From Eutreptiella sp. 'Long Island Sound 2002' (taxonomy: Eukaryota; Euglenozoa; Euglenophyceae; Eutreptiales; Eutreptiaceae): DNA of 64,000 nt. The stretch spans positions 187,066,298 through 187,130,297 of the forward strand of contig OZ038380.1 of the NCBI GenBank assembly GCA_964036045.1. The letters run 5' to 3'. Numbering within the stretch: the first letter of the stretch is position 1; each line of letters opens with the position of its first letter. The notes beneath the pieces are model-generated. The model ran no database searches. It was not told where the DNA came from and saw only the letters and a list, made by a program, of their open reading frames with translations. Both the position numbers and the translations under genes were made by a program. This document shows, one piece after another, positions 10,097-21,100 of the stretch.

Positions 10097-10702
10097 CCCC
10101 CCCCCCCCCCCCCCGTGCCCAGGAACCGGCAATGTTTGACCGCGGAACCAGGGGGCGGTTCTTGCGCACACTTTACCCCCAAACTTCGACCGCGGAACCA
10201 GGGGTTGGTTCTTGCGCACGACCGTGGGCAGCCCCGTACCGCGGAAAAAATTTCTCTGGCGTATTGCGCCAGGGCATGCGCGCCCTCTCCTTTCCCACAG
10301 TTAACCACATTGACAAATGAACACCAAAGGAGTGAATCTCAATTAACTGGGCTGTAGTGTGCCTTCCAACGTGCATGGAATGATCTAATGTTCAACTAGT
10401 TCGGACGTGTTTAACTTACTTTTGTTTGTTTCCTTGCTGGTTGCTTCGGGGAAGGGGTCGAGAGCAGGGGGGGGGGGTTTAAGGGGTATGTGCGCCTGTG
10501 ACTGATTAATAGGGTCCCCCCTGATGGGGGGACCCATAGCAACACACATGAAATGTTGTCCTGCACACCTGAATAGTTGTTCTGCATCCACCAGAACCAT
10601 GAAAAACCCAATACCGTGGTAAAAAAAGTGGTGCGAGAATTCGACCGCGGAACCAGGGGGCGGTTCTTGCGCAACGCGGTTCCTAGGCACGGGAGGGGGG
10701 GG
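10097..10702. mobile_element. Poly-C/poly-G tipped element with CCGCGGAACC direct repeats
   Basis: The left end is a run of 18 C then GTGCCCAGGAACC (10097-10127). The right end is GGTTCCTAGGCACGGG then AGGGGGGGG (10678-10702). The non-homopolymer parts form a 15-16 bp inverted repeat with one mismatch. Just inside are direct copies of a 32-bp motif GACCGCGGAACCAGGGG...GTTCTTGCGCA at 10138, 10189 and 10642. The architecture parallels the 7514-7911 element: tipped inverted repeat plus subterminal direct repeats. TA precedes the left end, and ATA follows the right end, so the target site is not exact. Confidence 0.55.
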
Positions 10703-11079
10703 ATATAATCTTTATTAGGGGGTGGTTCTGCATAGCGCGCACTTTCCAAGGTAAAATCGGAGAATTTTAAGAACACCCACAGAGGGAGGAATCAAAATGG
10801 CTTCATTCCGCCTCCCAAAAAGCTCCCCTCATGAGGAGGCATCACTTCCCACCACTTGCACCTCCCCATCATAATGTTCTTTCAGTGCAACCAGTGCACC
10901 TGCCCTGCAACTAACAGCCCGTAGTGCCCCATTTGTACATTTCAGCTACTTCACAATGAATCCAGTAATAAGGCGCTAGGGGTCGTCCTCATTGCCATCG
11001 TCCTCCTTCTCCTCATAGTCCTCTCTGCGTGCAGCAGACAATCCATGCAGTGATGATGAGGTGTCCTTGGGACTAAATC
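10703..11079. other. No recognisable feature
   Basis: Short stretch between two transposons. Nothing coding is seen. Confidence 0.35.
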
Positions 11080-11768
11080 CAGGGCTTCTAGTATTTCCGT
11101 GATTGGCATGAAAAAACCCTTCCCTGATTTTCCGTGATTTTCCGTGGCATTTCCGTGATATTTCCGTGATTTTCTGTGGTGTTTCCGTGGTACAAAAATG
11201 TTCCTTATGCGTCGCCTTTACCTCACCTGGACACCCACAAGAGACGAAACAAAGCACAGGACATTTGGGGGCGGTCTACTGCCATTTGGTGAACCGTTCT
11301 TCAACATCTCCATTGCAAAACATGGTCACACAGGCCTCATGCAAGTCCTTGCCCATGCTCTGCCTATTTTTAACATCAACCAGTCCAGCCAGACTAAATG
11401 ACCGCTCGATTGCCACGCCTGTGATTGGGTGCCACAAATATGGGGCCACAGCCTCCCGCAAAACCAGAGGTCTTGACTGCCAAAATTTGAATCATCCTTA
11501 GTATTGTGAATATTTGGGTAGTCACCCAAACGGTAGCGGCCAGAACTCAGTCCGTCCACTGAGGTCCCCAGTTTTGTAATACCTTTTTCCACACAAAGAA
11601 TACACACTCCAACACTTAGCAACTAGCAACAACAATAGCAAACAATAGGAACTTTCATTTCCGTTTCCGTGCTTTTCCGTGATTTTCTGTGATTTCCGTG
11701 CTTTTCAACGTTGGCCTATTTCCGTGATTTTCCGTGATTTTCGTGCCACGGAAATACCAGAAGCCCTG
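11080..11768 (-). mobile_element. hAT-type DNA transposon, internally deleted
   Basis: The ends CAGGGCTTCTAGTATTTC... (11080) and ...GAAATACCAGAAGCCCTG (11768) form a 22-bp inverted repeat with one mismatch. The CAGGG start is typical of the hAT superfamily. CTAAATC is repeated directly outside both ends (11073-11079 and 11769-11775), 7 of the 8 bases usual for hAT. Both flanks inside the ends are arrays of a TTTCCGTGATTTTCCGTG motif, the kind of subterminal repeat hAT transposases bind. A piece of transposase lies inside on the minus strand. At 689 bp the element cannot be autonomous. Confidence 0.82.
11276..11461 (-). pseudogene. hAT transposase C-terminal dimerisation domain (fragment)
   Basis: The frame contains HPITGVAIERSFSLAGLV followed by NRQSM and an acidic tail. 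It matches the hAT dimerisation domain pattern of a Pro/Ser-rich lead, then ER-x-FS-x-AG and an Arg-containing turn. Only about 60 residues remain; the catalytic RNase H-like part is missing. It lies inside an element with hAT-type ends, which supports the call. Confidence 0.75.
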
Positions 11769-14239
11769 CTAAATCACCCACAAGACAATCAATCCATTGG
11801 GAAAAACAGAAAGAAAACACAAGCAACATGATCCAGCACTCATCCAAGCCAAAAGGCCGCTTGCCCTGGGCATAGGGACTTGAAGTAGTATTGAGGCTCT
11901 ACTACTTTGGGGGTCTACCACTTTGTGCTGTGGGAGAGACACAACTAATATAAAGGTGCAACTCCCGACCAGCCTTGTGTTTACACGTCAGCATGCAAAG
12001 TGTCATCTACTGATCATGGGTAAGAAATAATTTCCAACTTCTAATTTCTAGGTTTTGCAGGGTTCACCATTTTTCAGCATCTTGCACGGGCAGCACAGGA
12101 GAAGCACAACACTGAATCTGTGAAGCTATCCATATTCAGTCAAATTGCATTCAATCCCAACGCACTGGGGCTGCACAACAGCCAGGGTCAGCAGACTACA
12201 TCCCCCGTTTAAAAGTAAGAGAGGAGATCCCATTCTCTGGCAATGCTTAATCAGATAGATGACAAGGAATCTTCGGTGTGGGCTTGCTTGACATAGCAGC
12301 CCAATTGTATGCACCTCAGGGGGGCGGTCTTTGTGGCACCCACCCACCGCTTTGACGGTATAATGCAGCTCCATGAAAAAAAGGGCGGGGGGGGGTGCAC
12401 AATAAAGCAACAGAAAAATGTGGCAACATCCACACTTCGCCGAACTTGCAAAATGCAGTAGTCTCTTCATTTTTCTCTTGCGATTGTTTCGTCATTTTTG
12501 GATCTTGCACCATCGGGTTCCCCTTTAAAGCAACAAATAACAGCACAGGTAGCTGGTACCCCCCCCTTCATACACCTGATACCACAGAGCTGTGTGCAGA
12601 CTAGGGGGCAGGATAGGGACTGCCGCCAGTGCCGGTAGCAGAGACGCATACGCAGCGTACAACCCGCCTGACCGTCTGGGTGGATGTATCATCGATGCCT
12701 GAGCGGGCCAGTGCCCATGTCGTTTGTGACCCGCCAATACAAAGGACACTTCACTGCCACTTCAGTGCTCCCTCACCACCGATCACCATCATACTACCCC
12801 TCCACTCCCCCCTCACCACCCCTCACCACCCTCTCACTACCACTGCCACCTCACATAAGACACATGCCCATGACAGCCCCAAGTCCCCTTGAGAAGCTGC
12901 AGCCCAGAAATGAAATGGTCGCAATGATTTGCAGAGCATGGCTCGGACTGAGAGCAACAGCAAAACCGGCGACTGTTGGGTAGCCAAGCTACCCAACCGA
13001 CCAAAATGGCCGAAAAACTGTCTTGCGGAAAGGAACAGGGAACAGGGTAAATAGTAGTGCCAGGTCTCCAACGACAGAACGGCAAATGCACAGGAAGACC
13101 CATGACCCTGGCCCACTCAGACACCAAGCCAATCCACCGATCCAAGCGTACAACTGGGCAAGCGGGGTGGTGGTGCATTGCATCACCTGGTCAGGCAGGC
13201 GACCGGTGACTGGGGCCCCGGGTTTCACGTGTGGTCGTTGTTCGGCACAGCCCTCACATGTTCAGGGTCACTTGTGCGCATCAGGGGTTGTGGGACCGTG
13301 TACCTGAGCTGCAGAGACCCAAGATGGGCCGGTCACTAAGGGCTGGCCGCTTAGGAGAATAACATGCACAAGACTACAGGGGGGCGGGATGAAGATACAG
13401 GAGTGGCGGACCCGGGTCACTTTGGTGGGCGTTTGGAGGCAACACGGAAAGGGCAGATGAGGTAAAGAGCTGAGTACTGTTACTGATGCGGTTGAGTACT
13501 ACGAGGGGGCCACCTGAGGATCGCATCAAGTGGGCCCACTGCCGGGGGGGGGGGATTCCAGTGGAAGGGTTACAACTGCAGTGGGGGGGGGGTCAACCTG
13601 GAATTTGGGCAGGTGTGTATACGATTTTCTTTTGGGGGGGGGGGGCGTATGAACATATGACGAGGCAGACACCCGTGAGGGAACCGTGCGGCTGCGCCCG
13701 ACGCCTACAGTGCGTAGACGGTCGTTGTGGAATGTGCCGACTCTCGGACGGTATTGTGCGTGCTCAGGCCCCGGCCGCCGGCCCCGCCGGAGTCCTGCAT
13801 GGAATTCGATCCCGGACCTGCATTCAGAAGCCGGATGCGACAACCACCGGTGCAGCACAGCGAAAAACGTGAACATTTCCGGGCCCAGGGGAGGGCCGTA
13901 CGGCCCCTGGTTCACCACAGGCCGACTCATTGACCCGCTGGTTTCCCATATCAATGTTACGGCACATCTACGGCAGACCAACTCAACTACTGGACGGGGA
14001 CCGCAGCCGGGCATTGCCCTCCGTCCCACTGTTGGCCACACACGGGGTCAGAGATGTGCACACCACCACAACACCAGCCCTTCGTGAGTGCTGCGAAGGG
14101 CGTTGCGCACCGGCGTGAGCGGGATGGACCGCAGACAGCGGTCGCGGCACCGGGTCAGCGGACAGACGGGCAGGCAATGCGGATGGAGAGTGACGTCAGT
14201 GCAACAGTTGTGGATCAGGCGTGTGCTTAGTAACCCCAA
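11769..14239. other. No convincing gene
   Basis: A 2.5-kb stretch with many short open frames on both strands and several G or C runs (12385, 12560, 13541, 13581, 13635). None shows a protein family. Nothing RNA-like seen. Confidence 0.35.
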
Positions 14240-14405
14240 GAGGGGGGGGGGGGGCAGGGGGGTCAGAGGCCAAAAAAAAGGTCTTGCACGTACAATCGCT
14301 ATCCAGTCGAGCCCCTTTGAGTAAGGTTTATTTTTTCCCGCGGAAGGTTGTTCTGGTGTGCGTGGGTGGGCAGGTTGGTCGGCTGCGGCCCCAAACGACA
14401 CCCCC
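14240..14405 (-). repeat. Dispersed repeat family R-B, copy 2 (inverted)
   Basis: The reverse complement carries the CCCACCCACGC, CAAAGGGGC and GGCCTCTGACC landmarks of the 2505-2665 repeat, bounded by a C run and a G run. Confidence 0.6.
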
Positions 14406-15474
14406 CCCCCCTGCCCCTGGGTCCGCCACATTAAGCACGAGGGGGAGGAGCAGATGCGACCAATGATCGATGCTGCATGACAGCCCCATGGCGCCGGACG
14501 GCAGATGAACCGGGCCCTCTTCGTGGGGCTTATTGGCCCTCAAAAGCGCCGGTTTGGGCCTGTTTGCCCTTTAGCGGGCAAATGTCGGTTCCACTATGGC
14601 CGCCACTGTGCGTCGATTCAGACCCTTGCTCCGTTGCACTTGTTCATTCTTTATGGACCCCCTAACCAATGATGGGGATCTCGGCTGCTAGCCCACACCA
14701 GCGGAATGGTGCTTGCCAGTGTGGTGGCCCTTCGGGCCGTCCCCGGACGCGCAAGTGGGGTAGACTCTGGGGAAGGCTCTGCAAGCTTTGTCACGCCCTG
14801 CGACGACCCGCAAAAAGTTGGAAGGATACAGACAGGTCCGGATGCGCAACCGCCACAGGCACAGTTTTGCTTTTGGGGGAGGGGGGGGTCAAGGAACCCA
14901 AAAGTCCAAAAGTTTGTGCACCAAAAAAACCCCAAATCAGTTCATTTTCCCACTATGAAATCTGGGTCCGGGGGGGATGTTAGAACCCCCCCCCCCCACA
15001 GGGCCCACAGCACACGGGACATCGGTCTGGCGTGGGACGAGCAGAGACTCGTTGGTTCGGGGCCCATGACCATCACCCTCCGGGAGACACACGGGGCACC
15101 CCAACGGGAAGCGTTGCTCCTGAGGCTGGCCAGGGCGATGTCCCCCAACACAAAAAGGGGGGTTTGCAGTGTTGCATTTAGGGTGGGGATTCTTTTCTGT
15201 GTGCACTGGTGTCCAACACCGCTTGTGTGCGGTGCTGACAGCCACACACCTGACAACTGCGTGTGGCTCCAACAATATGGCTGCATGTTTAGGTTATGTC
15301 ACTTCAACACATAGCAGGCACAGCGCTCATTGTGTGATCTGCCATTCACTGTTGGTTTCCCTCTCCTTCTCCTTCCCCCTGCAGGCAGTGTACTTCTATT
15401 TCTGACTGCCAGATTTGGTTGCTTTGTGCCTGTGGTAAACTGGAGTTGTGCTCGTCTGTTTGGTTGCAACCGTC

Positions 15475-15477
<3 letters not shown>
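14406..15477. other. No convincing gene
   Basis: Open frames here are short and unconserved in appearance. A short C run at 14989 is the only notable local structure. Confidence 0.3.

Positions 15478-15520
<43 letters not shown>
15478..15520. repeat. (TG)n microsatellite
   Basis: About 20 uninterrupted TG dinucleotides. It causes the apparent Cys-Val frames on both strands. Confidence 0.95.
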
Positions 15521-15522
<2 letters not shown>

Positions 15523-15807
15523 TCAATTCCGCGAGGTCCGAACGCCAAACTCCTCGTCAGTTGGGCAGTCAAACAACACAAAGCATGTCCAACGCCAATG
15601 GGCGCCTTTCTGCACCAACAGGCGCACGGATGAGTCCACCAGACCTGCAGGAGAAGGAAGGCCAGGCTCTGCCTCTGGCAGAACCGGCGCCGTACCTGAC
15701 GACGTCGCGGCAGGTCACACAGTGGTCCCAGTGGCGACAGGCAAACTGGGGCCTGCGTGCACTATGCAACGCATGCGTGTGACATCTGCACTTCACACCA
15801 TGGCTGG

Positions 15808-15935
15808 CACACACACACACACACACACACACGTTGGGGACCACGAGACAACAGCACAGAGCAAAGAAAAGCGGTGGGAGAAACTCCCCAGGAACTGCAG
15901 AGCAGTCCCAGACGTCTTTCGGTCTGGCAAAGAGG
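15808..15935 (+). repeat. (CA)n plus dispersed repeat family R-D, copy 1
   Basis: A CA microsatellite (15808-15832) is followed by about 100 bp with GTTGGGGACC, AAAGCGG, AACTGCAGAGCAGTCCCAGA and TCTTTCGGTCTG. The same order occurs after CA-rich DNA at 61483-61590 and, more diverged, at 35945-36035. Confidence 0.65.
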
Positions 15936-16009
15936 GCACAGCACAAGTGCATTTGTTCTGCTGGATGCAGAAATGTATTGGGCCGCCCTTCACGCAGACC
16001 TCAATCAAT

Positions 16010-16054
16010 GGGGGCGTTTTCGCACAGCGCGCGCACAGCGCACGGTACGCCCCC
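16010..16054. mobile_element. 45-bp Harbinger-type solo derivative
   Basis: GGGGGCGT (16010-16017) and ACGCCCCC (16047-16054) are perfect inverted ends joined by only 29 bp of GCGC-rich terminal DNA. AAT lies on both sides (16007-16009 and 16055-16057). It appears to be an element that has lost its whole interior yet kept both ends and a 3-bp target duplication. Confidence 0.65.
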
Positions 16055-16139
16055 AATCCATGGAGGAGTAGGTGTTCACTACTGCCTGGGCACACCTAGG
16101 TACGCCTAGGTACACACACACTCTCTTGTAGTATACAAT

Positions 16140-16465
16140 GGGGGCGTTTTCGCACAGCGCGGGCACAGCGCGCGCACAGCGCCAATTATTACGATGATTA
16201 TCCAGGTAACAACCCTGAAAACCACCCACCTGCGGAATCATGCACAGTCAATTCAAAACTCAAAAATTCAAACATCTGATGCTTACCATGGGTCCTAGGG
16301 ACCTACATTTTGCCCCCTATAGCCCCGTCCACTGCAGCAGCCATTCAATGACGTCCTTTCAATCTTCTGAACTTACCGAACTCCCGGTGGTGGAGAACAG
16401 CCAACTTTTCGCACAGCGCGCGCACAGCGTGTGCACAGCGCGCGCACAGCGCACGGTACGCCCCC
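16140..16465. mobile_element. Harbinger-type MITE
   Basis: The left end GGGGGCGTTTTCGCACAGCG... continuing to GCGCCAATTATTACG matches the left end of the 992-1724 element. The right end (CCGGTGGTGGAGAA, CTTTTCGCACAG, then GGTACGCCCCC) matches its right end over about 80 bp. AAT flanks both sides (16137-16139 and 16466-16468). The 326-bp interior has no transposase. Confidence 0.75.
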
Positions 16466-16542
16466 AATACAGTGCAATACAAACAGTGGGTGTACACTTG
16501 GAGTACTTGCCAGAGCAATCTTCAGATCCTTCAGATCAGATA

Positions 16543-16544
<2 letters not shown>

Positions 16545-16578
<34 letters not shown>
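16545..16578. repeat. (CA)n microsatellite
   Basis: About 17 CA dinucleotides, uninterrupted. Confidence 0.95.
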
Positions 16579-16580
<2 letters not shown>

Positions 16581-17126
16581 GGTTTTGGGATACATACCTG
16601 ATGCACAGCCCAGACACTTGGGACCCACCAAACACAGGGAAAGGTGTGGGGGGAGGATGCACACCAGCCCCAGAGTCTGGCCCGTCCTACATCAGAGGGG
16701 CCAGTCGAGGCAAACCAAAAGCCGGTCAAAACAACCGCCGGTCGGGGGCTGAGGCCCCAAGTCACTGCGCATGCAGGGGGTTACATCATTTGAGCAACAC
16801 CACCACCACCACCACCCTTTTTTGCAAGGACGGCAGCAGCAGGGAATGGTTCAGTTCAGAACTGCGCCAGGGTGCTCTGGTGAGCCACAAACACACAGCT
16901 CCATCCAGCGGCGGGGGTCAGGGAGCGTCAAATCCAATTGCGAGAAATTGCAGCAAATTGCGGGAAAATTGCGGTGCCCGTAACCAAACCTCCCGAAGCC
17001 TCAAGCAGCAACCCTTCTGCACAGGGGACACACAGGGCACCGACAAGCGCGCGAGGCGGACAAAGCGAAATTCAATTGCCCGAAAAATTGCGGGAAATTG
17101 TGGAGAATTCTATTGCCTCCGGCAAT
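16579..17126. other. No recognisable gene
   Basis: Contains several GCGGGAAATTG-like short repeats just before the tRNA-like element, and otherwise nothing identifiable. Confidence 0.3.
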
Positions 17127-17684
17127 GCACCTCGAAGAGAGTGCTGGAACACGAGAGTCAGTCAATTCGGCTGACATTCAGCCAATCAGTCAGTCAATCA
17201 GGGAGGCAGGCAGTCAATGAGGCAGGCAGGCATGCAGGCAGAAGCACCCAGCTGGGTTTTTTTGGTGTCAGGCTGCATCTCCAAAAGAAGAAGAGGCTCA
17301 TTGCTGCAGCGACCGACAGTACCTGAGTGAACAAACAGTCGGCGCCCGGGTGGAACGGCGTCGGTGCGATTCCTGGGCTGACTCGTTGGCCAGGCGATGG
17401 TTTATCCCTCAGCCGTGTGCAGACCAGGGTTCAAATCCCACTAAGCACAAACTTTTGACCCCCGCCCCCCCCAAAAAAATTGGTGCCCAAGTACGGGGGG
17501 AGTAGAGGGCTCAAAATCGAAAAATTCGTTGGGGGATCAATTTGTCTCGCAAAATAATGATTTTACAACGGGATAGACATCCAATATCATACCTTGGGGT
17601 ATGCTGCGCGAACGACCCCCAAAAGGGGGTGCGGGGTATCACGTCCGCGCCTACGCCTGATCTAACAACCTCTCTTCAAGGTGA
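17127..17684 (+). mobile_element. Composite repeat E with tRNA-like promoter boxes, copy A
   Basis: Bounded by CACCTCGAAGAGAG (17128-17141) and the inverted CTCTCTTCAAGGTG (17670-17683). In order it holds a CAGT/CAGG-rich simple region, a GGGTTTTTT block, a tRNA-like stretch with an RNA polymerase III B-box match (GGTTCAAATCC at 17428-17438), a C run, and an ATAATGATTTTACAA block with internal GGGGTATG and GGGGTATC motifs. The same order occurs inverted at 22406-22865. The tRNA-like part does not fold as a proper tRNA (the T-stem has only three pairs), so it is tRNA-derived at best. Confidence 0.65.
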
Positions 17685-18133
17685 TCTGCAAAATTGCCAA
17701 AAAAAAAAAAATGCGACAAGTTGCGGACCTCAAAATCCCCCCGCCCCCTGGCATCAGTACCTCGCGGTCAGGGCACATGCAGAAAGGCACAGCGCCCGTG
17801 GGTTCGAAGGTGGAGAAGGCCCCAACGGGGGCTGACACGACGGAACATGCGGATCGGGTCAGAGGACCGCCCGGGGGGGCACCGGCGCGCCGGCGTCGGG
17901 GGGCGGCGGCGCGGCTGGTGGTCGAGGACCCCGCGTTCGGGAGCGAGCTGCAGTCCGCCGTGCGCGCGCGTCGCGAGTGGCTGCGCGACACCGCGGGGAT
18001 TGTGTTCCGGTTCGCGGCGATGGCGCGTGCCGGGGAGCTGCAGGCGGAGCCGGCGACCACCGCTGTGCTGTGCGATGCGGTGGAGGTCATCGTCGCGCCG
18101 TTTGAGCGCACGCGGCCGCCGCAGTCGCCGCGA
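17685..18133. other. 3' flank of the TPR gene
   Basis: About 450 bases downstream of the TPR gene stop codon on the minus strand. It is GC-rich at the gene-proximal side. No separate gene is seen. Confidence 0.35.
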
Positions 18134-21100
18134 CTACAGAGTGGCGGCGGCATCGAAGGGCCGGGCCGGCGGCCGCTTCTTGGACGAGGCCAACGACCGC
18201 AACTCGCCGACGGAGGGGCCCAGCCGCTTTTTGATGAGGGACTTGTCCGCGTCGGGGCCCGCGGCCTTGGGCTCCTTCTTGGGCAGGCCCCGCGCGGACT
18301 GGGCCGCGTCGGAGGGGCTGGGGGCGTCCACGAGGAAGGCCTGCCGCCGCTTGGCGCGCTCCCGCTTGGCCCCCTCCTTCGCGGCGACGTAGGGGTTGTA
18401 GTCGAGGATGGAGGGGGCGGGCCTCGCGGACTTCGTGGAGCCCTCCCACACGTTGCCCACCCGCACGATGAACCCCTGCTCCTGTGCAAGCGCGGGAGGA
18501 CTGGCGACGGGGGCTCGGGGAGGGCGATGGGGCGGGGGGAGGGGGACGGGCAGGGGGTGCCATAATGAAAGAAAAAAAAAATTCGGAGTGTCCAATACGC
18601 CCTACGATGGCGGCCGGTGGGTAACCGATGGCGGTTGGTGGGTAACCGATGGCCATTGGTGTGTAACCGATGGTGGTTGGTGGGTAACCGATGGCGGTTG
18701 GTGGGCAACCGATGGCGGTTGGTGTGTAACCGATGGCGGTTGGTGGGTAACCGATGGCGGCCGGTGGGTAACCGATGGCAGTTGGTGGGTAACCGATGGC
18801 CATTGGTGTGTAACCGATGGTGGTTGGTGGGTAACCGATGGCGGTTGGTGGGTAACCGATGGCGGTTGGTGTGTAACCGATGGCGGTTGGTGGGTAACCG
18901 ATGGCGGTTGGTGGGTAACCGATGGCGGTTGGTGTGTAACCGATGGCGGTTGGTGGGTAGCCACCAAATATCAGAGAGTGGATGCCATAGTAAAGGAAAA
19001 AAAAAAGGGTGAGCGTCCTTATGGCACCCCCTGCGCTGCACCGCACCACCTGCATCAAGATGTTGGCTTTATTGCGGATGCCGTCCAGGTCGTGGGACTC
19101 CAAGAACAGCGAGTGCTGCTGGCGCCGGATCCGCGCCAGGTCGTCGTTGCTCTCCAGCCGCGCGGGCAGCGACACCGACCGCGGCCCGGGCAGCTGCGGG
19201 GCGCGCCTCGGGCCGTGGCCGTCGACGACGGTGTATTGCTTGACGCCGTCGGACGTGGTGGCGTGGCGGGTGACGGGCTTGGGCTGAATGGGGCAGTACT
19301 GCTGGATGACCTTCATCATCTCGAGGGTGCAGCCCCCGAGGTCGTTGCACTTCATGAGGTCGGCGATGGCGGTGTCGCGGGTGTCCTTGTCCATGAGGCG
19401 GCACTGCGCGCGGTGGAAGTAGTACAGCGACACGTGCGGCTGGTACGCGATGGCTTTGCTGAACTCCGCCTCCGCCTGCGGGACCTGCGGACCACGATGA
19501 CGGATGGAGCAATCGCGATTTATTGCCATTTTGGGTGTGTTTCGGCTTGAAACAGCCGTGGCCAGCCAGGTGACTAAAATGGCCATAACTCGATTTTAGG
19601 GGCTCCAAAACGCGCGGTACTTTTGACCATCGGATGCGGAATTTCTTGTTCTTCGTTTTTGTCTCTCGCAACATTTGCTGAAAATGCACGTAGCCCCGGG
19701 AAATTGTGATTTATTGCGCTGAAAAACAAAATACCCCCCACACACCAAATCCCCAACCTCTGCACGACTGGGGCTGCCATGACCTCTTACAGGCACTGCA
19801 ACACATCCCCGGGCCACAATCTGTTATACGGATGGATCAGACGATCCCAAAAACAACGCCCCATCGGGTGCAGCAGCAACCTCCAACACAACGCCGCCTA
19901 TCACCATTTCTTTTTTGCTCAGACTCACGTGTGCCTCGTAAGTGCTCGGCCAGACGGACCGGATCATGCTGACAGTCTAAATACAACATATGTGTCCTGT
20001 GTGAAAAATTTCACAACGCCACCCATCACCATTTGCCATGTTTTACCCACTCAGGGCTCTTACCCGATTTCCCTTTTGGAACTTCGCACATCGACGGCGA
20101 CAAACAGCCGCCCTTGGCGACGGGGGTCGCGATGCACGTGCTCATGGCTCTGGGGTTGGGGCGCGCCGACGGCCGGTTGGCGCAGGGGGCGCGCGGGGTA
20201 GTGCCGCACGGCGGCGGGACTGGCGACGTGCGCGGCAGTCGCGGTTTGTACACAGGGCGTCGGGAGACCGCCCACTGTCCGGCCCTTTGCCAACCCTTTG
20301 CCGGGCCCGACCCGGGGGAAGGGGGGGGGGGGGCACCCCGTCACACACACGACGGGTGCCCCACGACGCGCTGATCGTGTTGGGGCACGGGTCGTGGTCG
20401 CAGGGCGGAGGGCGGGGGGGATGCCGCCGATCACTGGGGGTGCGGGCCCCAAGGCCCCTTTCCCTTCCCATACCCCTCTCTCAGTGTGCGCCGGCTCTTT
20501 GGGGTCGGGTGCTGGGGCCCTCAGGGGGCGCGGCGGCCCTCCGCGTGACCCCTGCCTGCCGCCGGGGGTCGCTTGAGCCGCTGCCTTTGCATTGCCGGCG
20601 CCGTAGGGGGGGGGGGGGGGGGGCACACTGCGGGTCCCCCCCCGAACACCCTGACCCCCCGACCAAGCCTGCACACACCGCACATGGGGAATCAGGCGTC
20701 CCACGCCCAGCAGACGGCGCCGCAGAAGTGTGATCTGCCGGCAGTAACCCCCACCCCACCCCTCTGGGGGTGTTGCTTCCAGGCCATTGCTGAAGGATGA
20801 AGCCCCCTTAGGATTGCTGCGCAGTGAGCTGAGGGGCAAGGGAGCACCTCAGCAAGCGACAGCACAAAAAGAGCTCATCAGTGGTAAAGGTCCCTAGCCC
20901 CCCCCTGAAGCCCCCATGAAGTCCATGCGCCGCCTTCAGGTGGGGGGATTCTGGGTTCTGGCAAACCGCAGGGGCAGGCGGGCTTTCGATTGGAGGGGGA
21001 GGGGGGTCAATAGAGCCCCGTGGCTCGAACCCCCCCCACCCCAAAGGGGGCTCAATTGACGGGACCCCCCAAATCCTACCGAGACTGACCCCCGGGCCTC

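Noticed and set aside
15330-16099. Frames rich in Cys-Val or Thr-His dipeptides
   Set aside because: Translations of TG/CA microsatellites.
17380-17445. Functional tRNA gene
   Set aside because: The B-box matches, but only three T-stem pairs form and there is no acceptor stem.
18408-19550. Open frames encoding WVTDGGW or PPTAIGY repeats
   Set aside because: They arise from the 21-bp minisatellite inside a MITE within intron 6 and read across splice sites of the TPR gene.
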